This document shows, piece by piece, positions 1 to 12,750 of a DNA stretch of 64,000 nucleotides. Under the pieces are notes generated by a model that saw nothing but the letters and a program-made list of their open reading frames with translations, was not told where the DNA came from and did not search any database. Source of the stretch: Echinostoma caproni (taxonomy: Eukaryota; Platyhelminthes; Trematoda; Plagiorchiida; Echinostomatidae). The translations under genes and the position numbers were made by a program. The DNA lies in the NCBI GenBank assembly GCA_900618425.1, contig UZAN01040301.1, positions 7,054 to 71,053 on the forward strand, given 5' to 3'. Within the stretch, counting starts at the first letter, position 1. Each line of letters starts with the position of its first letter.

Positions 1-115
1 ACTGTCGGTGTTTGAACACCACTGTCTACGCAGTGTTGCACATATTTGAGAAAACAACTGGATAAGTGTTCTGGAAGTTAGTCGAAAGGCTCTGTGATTG
101 AGCACTAACACTATA
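1..115 (+). mobile_element. RTE-type non-LTR retrotransposon fragment (reverse transcriptase C-terminal region)
   Basis: Reads LSVFEHHCLRSVAHI then a stop, matching the conserved segment RLSVFDHRCLRSIARI that follows the palm domain in fluke endonuclease/reverse transcriptase elements. The copy is cut by the window edge and decayed. A second fragment with the same segment (LVFEHHCSHHTAQD) begins at about 815, so this is probably a separate insertion or a duplicated piece. The bases between (120-815) hold short open frames without motifs. Confidence 0.55.
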
Positions 116-814
116 ACCTGGCCTCCTTTGATCATGGTGCCTGCGTCATCTGTAATAACTGTCACCGGCTTTGGGACATCCATGACGCAATCGCGACATC
201 CGACCGTATACGAACGGTCGAGTGTTTGTTAGAATTGTATGGAGTATCTGATAGGAGTAGCACAACTGAGTGGGTAGACTACCGTGTCCCCTTGGGGGCA
301 TCCTCATCCTCTCTGGTATCCATCATGTACTGAACTCTCACCTGTCGCTCCAAGAAGCTGAAGCATGTTATAGTGGCCACATCCCAGCAAACCGTCCGTC
401 AGGTTGGCTAAATCAGGTTAAGGGAATTTGAGGTACGAATGCCTAGGCGAGGCGGCGTACGGCATGCGAAAACGACTACTCCTGAATGGGCGAACGAGAT
501 CTACTACCTGATCCAACGACCATGAAGGAAGCATGTCCGACTAATGGGGATTTATGGACCCTTAGGTTTCAACCACATGTTTCAGATGGCAGATGAGCTC
601 ATACGGAGCCACCGGCAATGCGTCAATGCTCTTCTACCTTGCAGTCCTTATTTAGCTGCACAAAAGCTAGAGGGATGCAGTCTAAACACAACGCTGAGTG
701 ACGCTGGAGACGTCTCTGGCAACAAACCATCAGTAAACTCCATGATGGAGCGGACTTATGATCTCTAAGGAGTCAGCCGCAGTAAAGCAAATTAAAGTAA
801 AAATTTTTGTCGCA

Positions 815-1210
815 CTAATTTGACCAGTTCTGTTGTATGAAACAGAGTCTTGGCGTTACGCGAACAGAATTTTGGTGTTCGAACACCATTGTTCACACCA
901 CACTGCACAAGATTGAAGAGGAACCCAGGAAAGCCATACGGCTGGCGCAGAGATTTAGGTACCTACTGGAGCAATTGGCTGACCTCAATAGACTACGTTG
1001 GGTAGGAATGTTTAAGCACGTCACCAGATAAATTGCTATGGTTTACGATGTTTGCTGATGTTTGCAGGTAAAGGCTGGGAAAAGGGCGGTCAAACGGAGG
1101 AGACTTGCGCACGTATGTCATTTAAGGCTTCCTGGGTGTGGAACTCGGAATCATTGTAATCGACGGTTAGAGACACCTAATTAGATGGCTATGTCGTAAA
1201 CAGTGACACT
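815..1210 (+). mobile_element. RTE-type non-LTR fragment, C-terminal tail
   Basis: Decayed coding in shifting frames: YETESWRY, LVFEHHC, LNRLRWVGMFKHV, then RLPGCGTRNHCNRRLETPN. In order these match YGSETWPL, LxVFDHRC, LxRLRWLGHVLRM and RLPGWGPRDxxxRWLETLxDMA of fluke RTE elements. Stops and frameshifts break it. It is the sense-strand counterpart of the antisense copies at 10.9, 19.3 and 34.7 kb. Confidence 0.65.
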
Positions 1211-3004
1211 CGTGGATTAATTCAACATGTTGGCATCCTTCTTCTAAATGAATTCTATATTTTTACCTTGACACTAATTTCAACATTTCAAATTTCCCTC
1301 TACTCCTTTATCTAACCGGTAGCTAAAATACAACATCCAAAACAGCTACACGAAAATGAATGGTTAATCGTTGTATAAACTGAAAATTTGTAATGTGTAT
1401 GTACTTTGTTACGTGTGAACCCATCACGATCCGATGAACCAAAATATGCCATCTCCATGTTACCAATTCATCTTGTCCTCTTTTACTTATGGTATACAAG
1501 AGCTTGATCACAAGAGTCTGATTACTCTAATGCAAGGTCAAAAGAATTTATAACTAATAATCAGCTAACGTTTAAAGATGCACAGCATCGTGAGAAGTTC
1601 GCCTCGAGACCCGGTTGTATCAACACAATTTTCACCTCACATCAACTGCTCGATTTAGACCAAACAGGGACACGCCCGAACACATTGTCAACCAGCGTTT
1701 CACTGTGGGACCTATTTTTATTTTTATATTGGGTATGAATTTATTCAACCGACTGCAGTCTCACACCTCTGTTCGACTGTGAGTCAACGAAAGCCCGTCG
1801 CGGCAATCAATAAAGAACGTCCTATTTATTTAGTTTTCCCAATCCGGCGGTGTACAAACATTAGATGCTGGCTTGAGTAATCTGGAGAGATTGCAAAAGT
1901 TTGTGCACCTTATATCGACGACACACCCTGTTTGTTGGAGCATATACGAGGCGCACTTGATGGGCCTACATGAAATGCATCTCCATTTTGAAGGTCAAGT
2001 ACGAGACAAAACGTTGATTATACCGGAATTGAAGGCAGCTGAGAAGGAAATGATGACAACTGGCTGTTTTCCTGACGCATTTAATGTACTGAAAACCCTT
2101 TATGGCAAAAAGAACTGTGATCAAATCCCTAGCTCAAACGAAAGATAATGAATTGAAGAAGCTTTGTCATTGATGTGACCTTTTGTCGATGGTCAACGGT
2201 CGCGTACACCGTGGCACAGTGGTTATCTCTGATTTACGCTGTCGAGAAGTTAGGTTCTGCGCAAAGAAAACATCTTTCTACTTTAGGCTTTTGGCTGGAA
2301 GCATCGAAGTGAAAGTTCATGTTTCGTTTGGTTTCGTCGAAGAATTTTTCGCCACAGGTGGGTAGAATTTGATGCTGAAAAATTCACAACGTATGCCCAC
2401 AAGTAGTCACTTACCTCACCACACCCTGTTTAATGTTCCCGCTCAGGGGTGGAGGAAATCACGTGAGGTTGTTAATAGCTGACTAGGAGACAGAGCACAA
2501 AGAACTAATCTTAGGGATTAGGTGGAGTAGCTGTCTCGCATCCATCGGGTTCAGCTTCAAAAGATCAAGTACCTGGTTAGTAAGAAACATTGGAGAACAG
2601 TTGCAGCGAACCTGCGGTATTGATTACCTCGTTTGGATAGCAGCCTGATTGAAAAAGTATATATGTATAAACTATAGTAGTACTTTCATTGATCACACTA
2701 ATTCTCATCATTTTCATACCACCAATCAACATACCAGTTAGCCAGTATATGTACACGTGATAATTTTTTACATATTGGGAGTGCAGCATCAAACAGAGAA
2801 ATCTGAATCACTTTATTCTGTCGCAAGACAAACAATAATATTCGCCATAACTATTCTAGTTGAACGGGTATTCGGGTACAAGTGCAATGGTTATCAAAGT
2901 ACAATACGCCATGTTATCAAAGCCGATGAATCATAAATTAATGTAAGAGTTATATAGTGCACTCTGTCGTATACAAAGCAAATAAAGCGTGATCTGAAAA
3001 GCTA
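1211..3004. other. No gene recognised
   Basis: Contains a 91-codon open frame (1873-2148 +, begins LSNLERLQKFVHLI) and another from 2183 to 2365. Both are without a motif I can name. The sequence CAATCAATAAAGAACGTCC before the first frame resembles the sequence before the open frame at 9417, which may indicate a shared repeat boundary. Confidence 0.4.
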
Positions 3005-3110
3005 CGAATCACTGGATTGCTCTTTCGACCTGGTTGGGTATCATAGGCAGTGCAATTCGTTTGATCCAGCTGAGGATCGAGCGTACTTGACGACCGCGCA
3101 GTGGTACAGT
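3005..3110 (-). repeat. tRNA-derived SINE, family 1 (partial)
   Basis: The plus-strand text TTTCGACCTGGTTGGGT, followed by a GCAGTGCAATTCGT-like segment and a tRNA-like end, is the reverse complement of the body and head of the SINE seen at 43218 and 42940. The copy is truncated and diverged. Confidence 0.55.
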
Positions 3111-3689
3111 ATTACCATAGTTCCCTCAGCAGATTCTTAAAATGCTTCCGTGTGTTCATCCTCCCTTCCCTTTCAGTCATGTTACAGCTAAACGTAAAAG
3201 CACAACAGCACGCACAAGCCGTGTTCTCTGTGGTAGCCTAATTCATCTGATGGTATGATATTCAGAAATGGAACCAATTTAGAGCAATATCGCGACCAGG
3301 AACTCTCGGGTGCAATTTTAGAACATAACCAGATAATGCTAGTGGTTTTATCCACAATCTCTATTCTCCTACATTAGTGTATTTGACCACTATAATTAGA
3401 CCAAAGAAAAAACATAAAACTGAGTAGGCCTGAGTCTAGGCATATCAATTTTATTTTCCCTTAACATTGCTTTATCACAAGCAGCATTTCCGAAAATACA
3501 ACTGCATCAGTCAGTTGTTGCAATGACATACGCAAACAGTAATTATCCGCATTGGGATTTCAGTGAATAAGCCAATCCGGGTTTCCGTGTCATCCATACC
3601 CAATTAAATTTGCGCAATAAAACATTTCAAATCTATTATGGGTGAAATAGATTGAATGATATAGTATACGAAACGCTAATACCCCGCCC

Positions 3690-5280
3690 TGGTTTTCCGC
3701 AACCTCTGGATAACCAAACCATCCAGAGAGATCACATTTGATGCGTTGATGACACAACGCACTACCACAGAAGAAACCAGACAAATTTCGATTAGGACTT
3801 CGTAAAACTAATTCATCCAAGGAAAAATGCCCCTGTATGTGCAAAAATACTAATAACCTCAAACCAAGAGAATGAACATACCGAAGTCATTAGATGACAC
3901 CCCATGATCAAAATACAACCCTCAGGGCCACTTCCAATCAGGTCCCGGATTGTCCGTACTTCTAAATTGTCCAACTCGTGCAGTAAAATACTTTTTAATT
4001 CGTGCACAGGTTGGAATAGCTTCCAAGTGCGTGAATCCACCTTATCAAAAGTCCGCAAACAGTTTCCATGGTTTTTGAATGTGACTATAAGAAGGCCAGT
4101 TTATGGTTCCGATATTGCAACCACACTCTGATCCGGCGGGTTTCACTCGCAGAGGTAATATGGTATCGGAAATAAATAGTTCCCAGTCAATTTTATGGAA
4201 TCGAGAGGAGAATAAACTAGTTCCAAGTTTTGACGTAAGATTCAGCTGTCTCAGCCAATCTTGTACTTGTCAAACGAGACTTTCAGCCCTGAACGTTGAT
4301 ATCCCAGACCGTAATACATCCCCCGTCGTAAACTCGATCACTAAAGTCTCACTTCCTCTTACACAGTTCTTGCCAGTAATACATGGGCCCGTTATGATCA
4401 ATGAGGTTAAACGGTTGACGAAGATCACACGGTTCCATTCAGAAGTTCAGCTGGTGCGACTTTAAATCCAGACAACTTGATGATCAATACAATGGTCTGT
4501 CATCCATGGCACTGATTTGATCTCCCTGAGGTTTAAGTATGTTGCAGTTTGTAGTAGTTGTTGTGCGCGCAGGTGTAACGATCACTGTAACTTTGATGCA
4601 CTCACCACTTAACTTGAATCGGCCAATAAGAGATGTCTGGTACCCTGATAAGTAACCTTTCATCGAATTCCCCTCATATTCTTCGAGTTGTACTGATGTG
4701 TGCCTGCCGGACGGCTACGAATAACCCGCGATGGTAGCCCTGAACAGCGTGCGGCTACTCTTCTTCGTTAAATGAAACATCCATGGACTTACGATACTTT
4801 CACTTGACGTGAAGATTCTTAATGCTATACAACTGGACACCACGGAACGCACCGGAAGCGTGAGTGAACCATAAAACTGAGGTAAAGAGCTATAGAATGC
4901 ACTTTAATGACAACACTCCTGATAGCTCACACTATCAGGAGCACGTTTTCTAGAATAAATCGGCTGAGTAAATCACAATCGAAATTCCATTTTCTTCTCA
5001 ATGCGCTGATGAGATGTGTCTTTGGTGTATCATTTTTGATCAATCTGGGTGATTAGTTTATTGAAAAATTGCGGAGAAACCCGGTGGGGTTACTAGAATC
5101 CCGTGCTTTGTATATATTTTGGTGCGGAACGAAAGTGTAATCCATCTATTACGTGCTATCTGCAACCGTTTCTCCATTACATTCTGATGAATCATGAAGT
5201 TCTAATTGGAGTAATGATACACAGTGCATCGAATTGATTATCGGGATCCACGGAAACATGACCCAATTGTTTTGATAACC
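3690..5280. repeat. Unidentified dispersed repeat, copy 1
   Basis: A diverged direct copy of this stretch lies at 13140-14690. Shared blocks in the same order include TACTTCTAAATTGT...CTCGTG, a CACACGGTTCCA / CACACCGTTCCA block, a CATCCATGGCACTGATTT / TATCCGTGGTACTGATTT block, ACAACTGGACACC...CACCGGA, and TTTTCTAGAATAAA...GATCATTTTGG-like sequence. It contains a 120-codon open frame (4103-4465 +) and minus-strand frames. None shows a reverse transcriptase, integrase or transposase motif I recognise. Confidence 0.6.
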
Positions 5281-6360
5281 TTGGTGTTTAGGTTCTAGAC
5301 ACTATTGAGTTTCTTACCATACGTAAAACTTCAATCCTGCAAAAACTGTGTAGCACGAGATAATAGTGACCGATGTTTTGATGCATCCCGGCGCGTCGGA
5401 GTATTTCCAACTTCATCATGACCAGTCTACACTGGTTGTAGCAATCGGTTATCTGGCTTCGGTTATCTGGTTATCGGTTACACATCTTCGATAATCAACT
5501 ACTTTCTAGCATATGGAAAATCCAAAACAATATTACTTTACAAAAAAACAATGTTACACAAAGTCAAACTGATGCGATGGCAAACTATGCAGCTTGTTCA
5601 CCGCTGCACTGCGTCAGTACTCCGGGGGCCGGAATGCCAGGAAAAGGGATCCCAAATGTCAGTTTGAACTTCAGCGTGAAATGTTACAAACCTGTTTTCG
5701 GTACCTTTGTTTATGTAGTAAGCTACACACTTCTGTTACTTTCCAAGGTTAAAAGAATATACTTATCTACTTATGTCGGTAGGTTTTACCCTCAGTAAAG
5801 ATTGCACACCTACAAACCATCAAATCGTGGTTCGCATTCTTAGTGTTCACCTGTTCTGAGGTGCGAATCCATAGACCCATAGATCACATGGCACCTGGAT
5901 CAGTTGTGTAGAACAACAGGCAGGAGTAAAGGGTGTGGAAGAATACGTGCATTCTGAGTGTATGGAAAATAAAATGCACGCTTTCTGCATGGATGTCGTT
6001 TAAATCTCAACGTTTTCAGTGAGTATTGATGTACATGAGTCCGCATGATGAATCAGCTTCGCTATCTCTTTCACTAAAAGGGAAATTATCTGATGGTATT
6101 TTAAGTAGATTCGTCTCCATTTGTGTTAATGTAAATTTCAAACGGCTATCGCATTACCACAGATTTCAAAATGAAGAGAGAAGAATTTTACGAAATTACG
6201 TTATCAAACACTGCGCGAAATACAGTTACGAACAAGCTCGTTTTCAGTGATTCATCCACTAGCTAGTACATCAGAATTATGTAGGCAGTTATTGACTACA
6301 GAAAGAGAAAAATTTCAGTTTCAGTGCCTACACTCTGATCATTCCATATGGCTATGATCA
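5281..6360. other. No gene recognised
   Basis: Contains short open frames and a small tandem of CGGTTATCTGG units at about 5450-5480. The 3' part (6105-6290) is one arm of a direct repeat listed separately. Confidence 0.4.
6105..6290. repeat. Direct repeat, copy 1
   Basis: Resembles 6925-7090 in the same orientation. Shared blocks include GCGAAATACAGTTACGAACA / GGAAAGCAGTAGCGAACA, GTGATTCATC, and TAGTACATCAGAATT / TAATACATCACAATT. Period about 0.8 kb. Confidence 0.5.
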
Positions 6361-6368
6361 TTAAGGTT

Positions 6369-6369
<1 letters not shown>

Positions 6370-6404
<35 letters not shown>
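6370..6404 (+). repeat. (GT)n microsatellite
   Basis: About 17 uninterrupted GT/TG dinucleotides. Confidence 0.97.
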
Positions 6405-6407
<3 letters not shown>

Positions 6408-6924
6408 ATTCGAGTGTGGTAATGGACATGCATGGACGAATATTATTGTGAATTGGTTTTTGAGGAATACGAGGGGAGGGCATGTAGGCAGGATCCGATC
6501 CCTTCTGCTGAGGCCAACGTGTGACTCCTATTCCCCTTAGATCGACGATTGAAAACTAAGTCGAAAGGGGGAAGGGGAAATATATCAGTTAAGTTAACCA
6601 CATGGTTTGACTGCAGCAGGTATGAAGTGATCGAACTAATGCTGAACCTGGTCAATTCACTATCCAGCCAAGCCGAGTGAGTGATAAAGGTTTTCCGTCT
6701 TCGATAGTCATCGCCACAGTCTACACAGTCCTGCTCATCCCCACTCCGAACCGACGTGTAGGTGTGATAACCAGCGTGAGCAACATCCCGTCATGGAACG
6801 GAAGTGTGATAGTTTCTCAGTTTGTAATAAATCTTTATGATGTAAATTGTAATTTATTATTCAGTGAATAAACGACCGAAAGCGAGCTTATTCGCTTTAT
6901 TTTGCTTGCAGTCAGCGGCGAGTT

Positions 6925-7090
6925 ACTTTGATTAGTTATAAAATTTTTTAGGCATATCAGAAAGAGTATATTGCTAAGGAACAAGTAAAGATTCGTCCGA
7001 ATATAGCGCTATTACACACTGTAAGGAAAGCAGTAGCGAACAAGCTGTTTTGCGGTGATTCATCTAAAGACTAATACATCACAATTTGCG
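6925..7090. repeat. Direct repeat, copy 2
   Basis: Diverged partner of 6105-6290. The intervening 0.6 kb holds the GT microsatellite and no recognisable gene. Confidence 0.5.
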
Positions 7091-10000
7091 TTCGAATGTT
7101 TAGTCGGAGGGAGAAATCATGACGAAATAGGAAAAAAAATAATCCAAATTCCAGCTCCATGATCGGATGTTGCTCACAATGTGGTCGTCACGTATGTGCA
7201 TTGGTTCCGGTCACTAGGAACGTCTGAAGTTCACACCACAGCTTATTATTATACAATTTCGCGATACCATTCCGCCCACTAGAACATACTTTGCACCAGT
7301 ATTCAGTCACATCTGCTGTTGTGCTGCGCTCACCGAGGCCAACGCCTTTAGCACCAGATTGTCGAACCCCGTTCACTACTTTGCAAGTTAGAAATAAATA
7401 TTTGTGAGCCAGATTTTTAAACCGATATGAGTGAAAGATCTATGATCCTTTCAGAAATTTACAGTAAAGAACGGATATTAGTTCTGCATGATGAATCCCC
7501 AAGGGACTTCTAAAACCATCTTGCGAGGCTTAAATAGCCATTATAAATACCACAATTTCAACAAACAGGATATGAGTTTATTAGATCTATTGTCTATTGG
7601 AAATGTAGGAAATATTTCGCGAAACTGATTGGAATGTGACGAGTGTCGACCATGTAAGTCTTTCACATATAGTCTGATTTTGCTTGAAGTTTGATCTTTT
7701 ACCGACAGTCGTGGTTTCTTTCCAACCCAAGTGTTTCACTTACCACTTGAGTATCTTTTATAGGGTTATACTTTTCAACCAAAATCATCTCACTTTTAAC
7801 ATCCGAATCTTTACTATCCAGCCGGTACCTAAATCATCAGGTTTAACTTCAGCTTTGATTGTTCCATCAGACTCATGCAAGGTGGTGTGGACTGTGGTGT
7901 GACATACATAATTGTAGACCTCGGAGTCGAGGTAAACTTGGACGGCATGTAACTTTCAATCTGGGTAATTGGGAGTTTAAAACATAAGTCTGAAGACGAA
8001 CAGTCGTTTTCAAAAATTGATAATTGTGAGTGTTTGACCTGCTGGATGTCATGATAAATTGCTCCGAAAGTTCTGAACTTTGTTTCATATCTGATATCAC
8101 TGCGTAGCAGAGAGTGAGCTAATTTCGATTACCATTTCGGTTGATGACTGAAAAAATATCAATCCACTTCTTCATGTTAACCTAAAAGATAGTCCTCCCA
8201 TTGATGGAACCTAGAAAGATAGCCCGTGACTAGGGCCCATTGCAATGTATTAACTTAGATGAAACTTCGTTGACCCACTGATTGAAAAAATGAACTATTC
8301 CCCAAATCCTCCGTCGCATCGGGTTGGTTTGCGGTACAGCCTTTCTACAATATATGGGAAGAAACCACATGTTGATGAGTATGTGTCCTTTTTAACGGCC
8401 ATAAAGTATGCCAGAGGATCAAATCATACTGTTAACGCTATTTCATCCAAAAATAATAGTGAAACAATTCTTTGTCTTAGCCGAAATTTTGGTTATCCAT
8501 GTACGATTCCTCTATGAGAAGAAACTTTTCAAGTTGCTAAGCCAATTATATAATCTGCTTGTCATGACAACTCGATACTCTCAGTCACCTCTCATGTGAG
8601 AAATCGCCGCGCATCTATGTGAATAGTGTTTAATCAGTATTTTTTTATGAATGTTTTGAATTCTCAAAAGGAGCTGGTAATTACTCGATTTATTTTATCA
8701 AGGGATCCCATCAATCGCCGAAGCGGGAACTAATGGTGCTTATGTCTAAAGATTCACGAGAGGCACGAACTTTGGAAGCACGCCACTCACGGAATTAATA
8801 GGCTTATAAATAATAACTACGGGTAAATATTTGCGATGGAATGTTCCATAGTCTCATAATGAGCGAGCATGCATCGAGGATTTAGAACTCTCCCTTCTGT
8901 CAACGATTCGAATAACAATGCGTTTTTGTGATTATTTTAAATTTTAAATTCAAAGGAGCTCTTCATCTAGAATCAACTCATATTGCGACTTCAATTTTAA
9001 CGCTGAATGTTTGTGGATTAAATCTGTACAGCTCATTTAACCACTTCCCGATATTGGGAATATGTTCTCATTGAAATCCCACTCCGTAATTCTATCTGGT
9101 AGTACAACTCCAAATTGAAGAAATAAATTGAAATTTCAGTAGCATATTTTTTTATCTCATCCTATTTTTGATTAGAAATCGTGTTTAAATAGCACTGAGT
9201 ATATGGATTTGTCGCCGCATGGAGTAAGCTCCAAGCGGACTTACGATGCCGTTGTTATGTTCAACCCACTCACACACGTATTTTGATCATTCCTGTGGAC
9301 AACTGAGCATTCTGTCTGTCTTAGAGAGAATAATGTCACGTGTGTGTCAAGCGGTGTGTAAAATCGATCGAGGGCATGTCTCAGCCAAGCGGATAAATCA
9401 ATAAAGATCGTCCAAATTGATAAACTGTTCTCGAACTATGCACATCATCAAAGTTCGGGGTAAATTTTGTGAAAATCATTTTGGTAATTCTGTAAGGAAG
9501 CAGAATAAGGAGGAACTTTGTGAGCTCATCAATGAAACTACTCATCGCGATTTGTTGCAGCTGTGGTTATTTCATGAGCTTATTTTCCGGTCGGTAAATC
9601 AGCCATATAGTCCATCGATCGCTGCTCGTGCACATGTCACTGTCATACCCGCGTCATGTGATCGAACTTCAAGTTATAGCTGCGTCACCCATGCACATGC
9701 TCATGCGGGATTGCTTTTGTCAACATGCATGTGCGTATGTAAGTTTCTTTGGTATGAGAATAATACATTCAGGGTTGGTCATATTGCATACTTTCACTAA
9801 ATTTGCAACGTAGGACAAAAGAATCCTTTTGTTTTTGGATTTTTCTCCAGACTGAAGTTCTATATGTTTCAGCTTAAGCTGTATTGACGTCACCCTGGTT
9901 TAGTTGGGCTGACAAAGGATTACTTTTCTACGTGTGTGTGTGTGTGACTGTGTCTGTGTGAATCAGACTATACCGGACGTGTTTTCAAATATTTTCATAG

Positions 10001-10345
10001 TAGTCAAGGGATTCAAGGCCACCTATTGATTTAACACTTTAAGGACTTAGTATTTTATGCCATGGGCTGAGTTTTCAAAAAACTTAATTCACAATATATC
10101 ACCCAAATTCTGCCCGAAAATTCGTTGGTATAATTATGATATCAACCTTCATTTCTGTTTCTGGTAGTCTTTGTTCGCCTGCACAAGTTCGTCGAACTGG
10201 GATTAATCAATATAATAAGATATTTGTGTGAAAACTTGGCTTTCGTCAGCCACAGGGGAGATTATTCGAAATGTCATCATCGCTTATTTTCTTATTCGTT
10301 GGGTATCTATGCAATGAATGAAGGAGACAAAATGTATCATGCCAA
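7091..10345. other. No gene recognised
   Basis: AT-rich sequence with short open frames. The longest is 127 codons at 9417-9800 (+), beginning with an alternative start codon; its C-terminal half is translated CA/TG-rich repeat (HAHAHA). A short TG-rich tract lies at 9930-9960. Nothing is identifiable as a gene. Confidence 0.4.
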
Positions 10346-10470
10346 TTGAGCCATTTTTCGCTGACTGGCCTAAATTGGTATCCGAAGTCTGCGATGGGAC
10401 GCTTGCACAAATTTTCCTCATTGCGTTATTGTCCTAATCACCGGCTGATCCACGATAAGTTGCATTTTAA

Positions 10471-10719
10471 ATGTTTGCACCAACGTTTGATAATGATAGA
10501 AATTATGAGATGGTCAGTCTCCCGTTTAGTATTAAAAACTCATCACCAACTTCCGATCTCGTGGATGATATCCTCCTTTGTAAAAGTAAACGCCACGCCG
10601 TACAATGCACCAAGTTGAATAAAGAGAGCTGGTTTCCTAAGCAACATCATCATCATCCTACAGTGGAGTACAGTGAAGCAAACTTGACCGATCCCTGTGA
10701 AACTCATAATGCATACAAG
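10471..10719 (+). CDS. Candidate alternative first exon (83 codons)
   Basis: An ATG-initiated open frame, preceded immediately in frame by TAA, ends exactly at a consensus GTAAGT donor in phase 0. The peptide begins MFAPTFDNDRNYEMVSLPFS, contains a HHHH run and is polar, with no recognised domain. Exon 2 of the USP gene (22411) also begins in phase 0, so this exon could splice there in place of exon 1 and give a second N-terminus. That link is inference. It could instead belong to another gene or be a chance open frame. The antisense open frame over the same bases is the tail of the RTE element to the right. Confidence 0.35.
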
Positions 10720-11817
10720 GTAAGTGAGAATGTGTTTAGGAGAATGAGGATTGGGCTTTTTTCTGGGAGGGGGGAAATTAAAGCGAACCTCTATGATTAG
10801 CACACAGAATGCACGGTTCAATTGTGTGCAAACAATATTTAAAGGAGTTCGGTCTGATACAAAGTGGCAACAGAATATCCACTGCTGTCGGTTTACTGTC
10901 ATGATACTTAGTGTCTCCAAACATCCAGTTTAAGAGTCTCTTGGATCCCAACGCAGAAGATGAGACACGCCTACTCCACCTAATCGCTCTATACATTTCT
11001 TCGTGCCTCGTCTCCACGTGTCTTTTCCTAGTCTGCAGTAGCTACAGCAAATCAAAGCGCATTGCGGTAGGCAACCGGTAGACATACGCAAAAAGTGTCT
11101 TAGCCACCGGAGCCAATTAAGCTGAATTCGATGCGATAGCGAGTTCTTGTAGGATGAATTCCCAAACAACCGAAGACTTACATCTAGGTTACTAATTTCT
11201 TCACTCTATCCCATCTCGGTCAAACTACGTAAGCATCGATTGTCGTAAACCTCCAGTCGATAAGTGTCTTCTATCCACAAATTCAAGGTCTCACAAAAGT
11301 AAGGCATAACTGATCGTAACGTGGCGCAGTATACGTGACTTTTCAAATTCAATAGAACGTCGCGCTGTGGTCACAGCTGTTTTAGTCTTGCGTACGCTCC
11401 TCGAGGCTAGGAACTGTGTTCATGTATCTCTTTTGGTAATGTAACTACCGGAGTACGAAAAGCAGTCAACTTCAAAAAAATCCCGGCCATCTAGTTTCCG
11501 AATGCGTCTCGGCGACACCCAGTTGTGTAGCATCACTTTGTAGTTTGAAGGTGCAAAGCGCATACCGAATGGAGCAACAGAACTTTCTAGTCTGTCAAGT
11601 GCGCTTTGCGCATCCTCCGTACATTCGAAAAGACAGGCAGTGTCATCCGTGTACTCTAAGGCGCACAGGTTTTCCCCAGCAGACCATTTGATACCTACAT
11701 TTTGAAAATTGAAAAGGAATGGGGAAATAGCGCACTCTTAACGAACACGGTGGCTAGTTTTGAATGATCTGATCAACTCGCCGTAGACCCTTACGCGACT
11801 AAAACTATGCAGGTCGA

Positions 11818-11840
11818 GTAGAGAGAGAGAGAGTAGAGAG
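11818..11840 (+). repeat. Short (GA)n tract
   Basis: GAGAGAGAGAGA followed by an interrupted GAGAG, inside the RTE copy. Confidence 0.8.
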
Positions 11841-12159
11841 TGACCTCGGTAGGTTCGAATACTTCTGTGTCAGTCAATTGCGATGAAGCAAACACATCAG
11901 GGTTTCTTGGTCAACTGAGCTGAATGCTGCTTTCAGGTCAAACAACAAAACAACTGTAGGTCGACGGTGTGTATAGTTTGGCTTGAAGACTTGACGTGGT
12001 ATGGAGATGTGATCCATACAACCATGATCTGGTTGTAATCCTGCTTGTTGTTCACAAGCGAACGTACTCATAATGAACCCAATTGTCTCATCAAAGACTT
12101 TATAACAAACCAACCGAACGCTTCGGTTGGGGTAGGGGATTAAAGATAAATTAAAATAG

Positions 12160-12188
<29 letters not shown>
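12160..12188 (+). repeat. (AAT)n microsatellite
   Basis: About nine AAT units at the right edge of the RTE copy. Read on the minus strand they give an artificial poly-Leu start to the open frame there. Confidence 0.95.
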
Positions 12189-12191
<3 letters not shown>

Positions 12192-12527
12192 TGTACAAGC
12201 ACATAGTGTCTGTATTTACCTTGAAGCTTCTCGCGAAAACGCACATGTGACAATGTCTTCGCCCTTGAAACATGCATTTTGATCTTAAAATGCGATTTCT
12301 ACGTGAGAAGTAGAGTACAGATAAGAATTAAAAACACCATCCAATACACAACCTCAAACAAATTGTCAATGGATAAAAGATCGTTTCTGATGATTCAATA
12401 ACGTGCTAGTTACAGTACAATGTGATAAGGTTTTGGGTCCGAAAGGTTTCCCACCGAGTGATAACTCTGGAGAATGGTGCAAAGATGAATTGCGCCATAT
12501 CGTGCAAATCAAAAAGACATTATCAGC

Positions 12528-12750
12528 TGCTCGGTTATCAAGTGGGTAGAATGCTTGCGTTCAACTCAGGACGTACTGGGTTCGATCCTCAGTTAGATAG
12601 GCGAATTCGCGAAGATAATGAGGATCAAACCGGTCGAAAAAGCTGTACAGTGCATCTCAGCTGTTCACACTTTATTCGCGTTTTACACGCCAAAGTTCAC
12701 GATACGGGTCAAATCAAAAATTGGTTACGAAATGGAGAACAAGTCACGAG
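12528..12750 (+). repeat. tRNA-derived SINE, family 1
   Basis: The head has an A-box-like TATCAAGTGGGTAGA and a B box GGGTTCGATCC. The body resembles the other copies (GAATTCGC...GATAATGAG, AGCTGTACAGTGC). It is embedded in a 158-codon open frame (12422-12898) that is therefore not a gene. Pol III transcription of such SINEs is established for the class; activity here is unknown. Confidence 0.75.

Larger units (their letters stand above)
10850..12191 (-). mobile_element. RTE-type non-LTR retrotransposon, antisense, decayed reverse transcriptase
   Basis: On the minus strand, from right to left, the RT palm is visible as EQQAGLQPDHGCMDHI (family: EQQAGFRPGRGCIDHI), then a RRPTVVLLFDLKAAFSSVD block with the catalytic-motif Asp, then LEYTDDT in place of the usual YADD box (Ala to Thr), then RLESSVAPFGMRFAPSNYKVM. 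The C-terminal part has LNWLRWLRHFLRMSTGCLP and finally LETLSIMTVNRQQW. Frames shift between blocks and stops are present. The upstream endonuclease domain is missing, consistent with 5' truncation. An (AAT)n tract sits at the 5' break. Confidence 0.85.
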
